The notes under the pieces: model-generated | Told to the model about the DNA's origin: nothing | Databases searched by the model: none | What the model saw: only the letters and a program-made list of their open reading frames with translations | Shown: piece by piece, positions 6,313-7,296 of the stretch | How the letters are laid out: each line of letters begins with the position of its first letter | Numbering within the stretch: the first letter of the stretch is position 1 | From: Xanthobacteraceae bacterium | Lineage (GTDB): Bacteria > Pseudomonadota > Alphaproteobacteria > Rhizobiales > Xanthobacteraceae | Direction: 5' to 3' | Assembly (NCBI GenBank): GCA_030043175.1 | Contig: JASHYD010001109.1 | Location: forward strand, 1 to 7,296 | DNA: 7,296 bases | Program-made: the position numbers and the translations under genes

Positions 6313-7278
6313 TCACAACCGCTTGGCCATGCGTGGGTCGAGCGCATCGCGCAGACCGTCGCCGAGCAGGTTGACCGCGAGCACAGTCGCCGACAGGAAC
6401 GCCGCCGGGAAGAACACGATGTAGGGCTTGACCTGCCACAGCGCGCGCCCCTCGGCCATGATGTTGCCCCACGACGGAATGGTGGGCGGCGTGCCGGCGC
6501 CGATGAAGGACAGGATTGCCTCGACGATCATGGCACTGGCGCAGACATAGGTCGCCTGCACGGTGAGCGGCGCGAGCGCGTTGGGGAGGACATGGCGCAG
6601 GATGATCATCGGCGTGCGGGTGCCGGCCGCAACCGCGGCGTCCACGAAGGGCTGCTCGCGCAACGACAGCACGACGCTGCGCACGAGGCGCGACACGCGC
6701 GGGATTTCTGCAATGGTGATGGCGGTGATCACATTTGCGACGCTGCCGCGGGTGAGCGCCATCAGAGCGACGGCGAGCAGGATCGGCGGGATCGACATCA
6801 GCCCGTCCATCACACGCATGATAAGGCCATCGAGCCGGCGCATGAACCCGGAGACGAGGCCGATCGAAAGGCCCGCGACCGATGCCAGGATCGCCACCGA
6901 AAAGCCGACTGTGAGCGACACCCGCGTTCCGTAAAGGACGCGGGAATAGATATCGCGGCCCAGCATGTCGGTGCCGAACCAGAACGTGGCCGACGGCTCG
7001 CGCGTGCGCCTCGCCGGCGCCAGCGCGGTCGGGTCGACCGTCCCGAGCAGGGGCGCAAACACCGCGATCACCAGCATCGCGATCACCAGCCCGCCGCCGA
7101 ACGCGACGGCGGGATGTCCACGCGCCCAGCCGATGAGGCCGCGGCGCGCCGCGACCGGCCGCAGCAGGTCGGGAAGCTCGGGGGCAATCGCGTATGGCGT
7201 GACCATCTCTTCTGCGCCACTTGTGGGAGAAGACTCAGGGTCGCAAGGATTAGCTCCGCAGGTGTCTCTTAGCGTCAC
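6313..7278 (-). CDS. dppC: Dipeptide/oligopeptide ABC transporter permease, DppC/OppC type
   Basis: This inner-membrane permease has 321 aa from the GTG at 7278, or 297 aa from the ATG at 7206. It has about six membrane segments: near residues 59-79, 118-143, 158-176, 181-205, 235-260 and 286-306. Family marks are 'FGTDMLGRDIYSRVLYGTR' (101-119), the ATPase-contact EAA loop 'DAAVAAGTRTPMIILRHVLP' (213-232), 'FIGAGTPPTIPSWGNIM' (258-274) and the C-terminal 'NLLGDGLRDALDPR' (303-316). The short cytoplasmic N-tail before the first segment is typical of DppC. The GTG start has GGAGG with 5-nt spacing and a TGA in the neighbouring frame (GTGA), which may be the end of dppB; this favours 7278. The ATG at 7206 has only a weak AGAAGAG site but also gives a family-like length. 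The gene heads the dppC-dppD-dppF cluster here. Confidence 0.93.
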   Translation of the reverse strand: MTLRDTCGANPCDPESSPTSGAEEMVTPYAIAPELPDLLRPVAARRGLIGWARGHPAVAFGGGLVIAMLVIAVFAPLLGTVDPTALAPARRTREPSATFWFGTDMLGRDIYSRVLYGTRVSLTVGFSVAILASVAGLSIGLVSGFMRRLDGLIMRVMDGLMSIPPILLAVALMALTRGSVANVITAITIAEIPRVSRLVRSVVLSLREQPFVDAAVAAGTRTPMIILRHVLPNALAPLTVQATYVCASAMIVEAILSFIGAGTPPTIPSWGNIMAEGRALWQVKPYIVFFPAAFLSATVLAVNLLGDGLRDALDPRMAKRL

Positions 7279-7296
7279 CCCCGCCTCCGACCCCGC
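7275..7296 (-). CDS. Possible last codons of the partner permease dppB (partial, cut by window edge)
   Basis: On the - strand the final bases read R-G-R-R-R-G and then TGA (7277-7275), overlapping the GTG of dppC. In this operon type dppB lies directly before dppC and often ends in a basic tail. Only six codons are visible, so this rests on gene order and the overlap alone. Confidence 0.25.

Noticed and set aside
6208..7272. A 354-codon + strand frame rich in Asp, Arg, His and Glu
   Set aside because: It lies wholly opposite dppC and the start of dppD, which have clear motifs. The charged composition is the usual antisense pattern of membrane-protein codons.

Overview
This window comes from a high-GC bacterium, most likely an alphaproteobacterium of the Bradyrhizobium/Rhizobiales kind. 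I infer this from the GC-rich codon use, the insertion-sequence types and the transporter organisation; no marker gene proves it. It has two halves: a worn, IS-scarred left half read mainly on the + strand, and an ordered peptide-transport operon on the - strand at right.

Left part (1 to about 2420): the first 117 bases hold, on the - strand, the N-terminal end of an ISAs1-family transposase cut by the window edge. Next, on the + strand, comes the first quarter of an IS110-family transposase (243 to about 472), which stops abruptly. Directly after the break lies a 23S rRNA guanine-N1 methyltransferase-like gene (RlmA family) that needs two frame changes to read through, so it is a pseudogene or carries sequence errors. 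Its stop codon overlaps the GTG start of an intact tandem-domain GNAT acetyltransferase (1385-2422).

Middle (2423-3223): about 800 bp with no convincing intact gene. It holds a short remnant that resembles the N-terminus of a histidine phosphatase, a near-palindrome at 2728-2751 and some small inverted repeats.

Right part (3224-7296), all - strand: the order of transcription is (end of a probable dppB) - dppC - dppD - dppF - a frame-broken unidentified stretch - a secreted GlcG/HbpS-like protein. The dppC, dppD and dppF genes are tightly packed (9-bp gap, then ATGA overlap) and encode one inner-membrane permease and the two ATPases of a dipeptide/oligopeptide/nickel-type ABC importer. The binding protein and most of the second permease lie beyond the right edge. 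Both ATPases carry the same four-cysteine C-terminal pattern typical of OppD/DppF-type subunits.

I see no CRISPR array, tRNA, rRNA, phage module or clearly new system. The items most worth a second look are the IS scar beside the broken methyltransferase, the 24-bp near-palindrome, and the frame-split stretch downstream of dppF.
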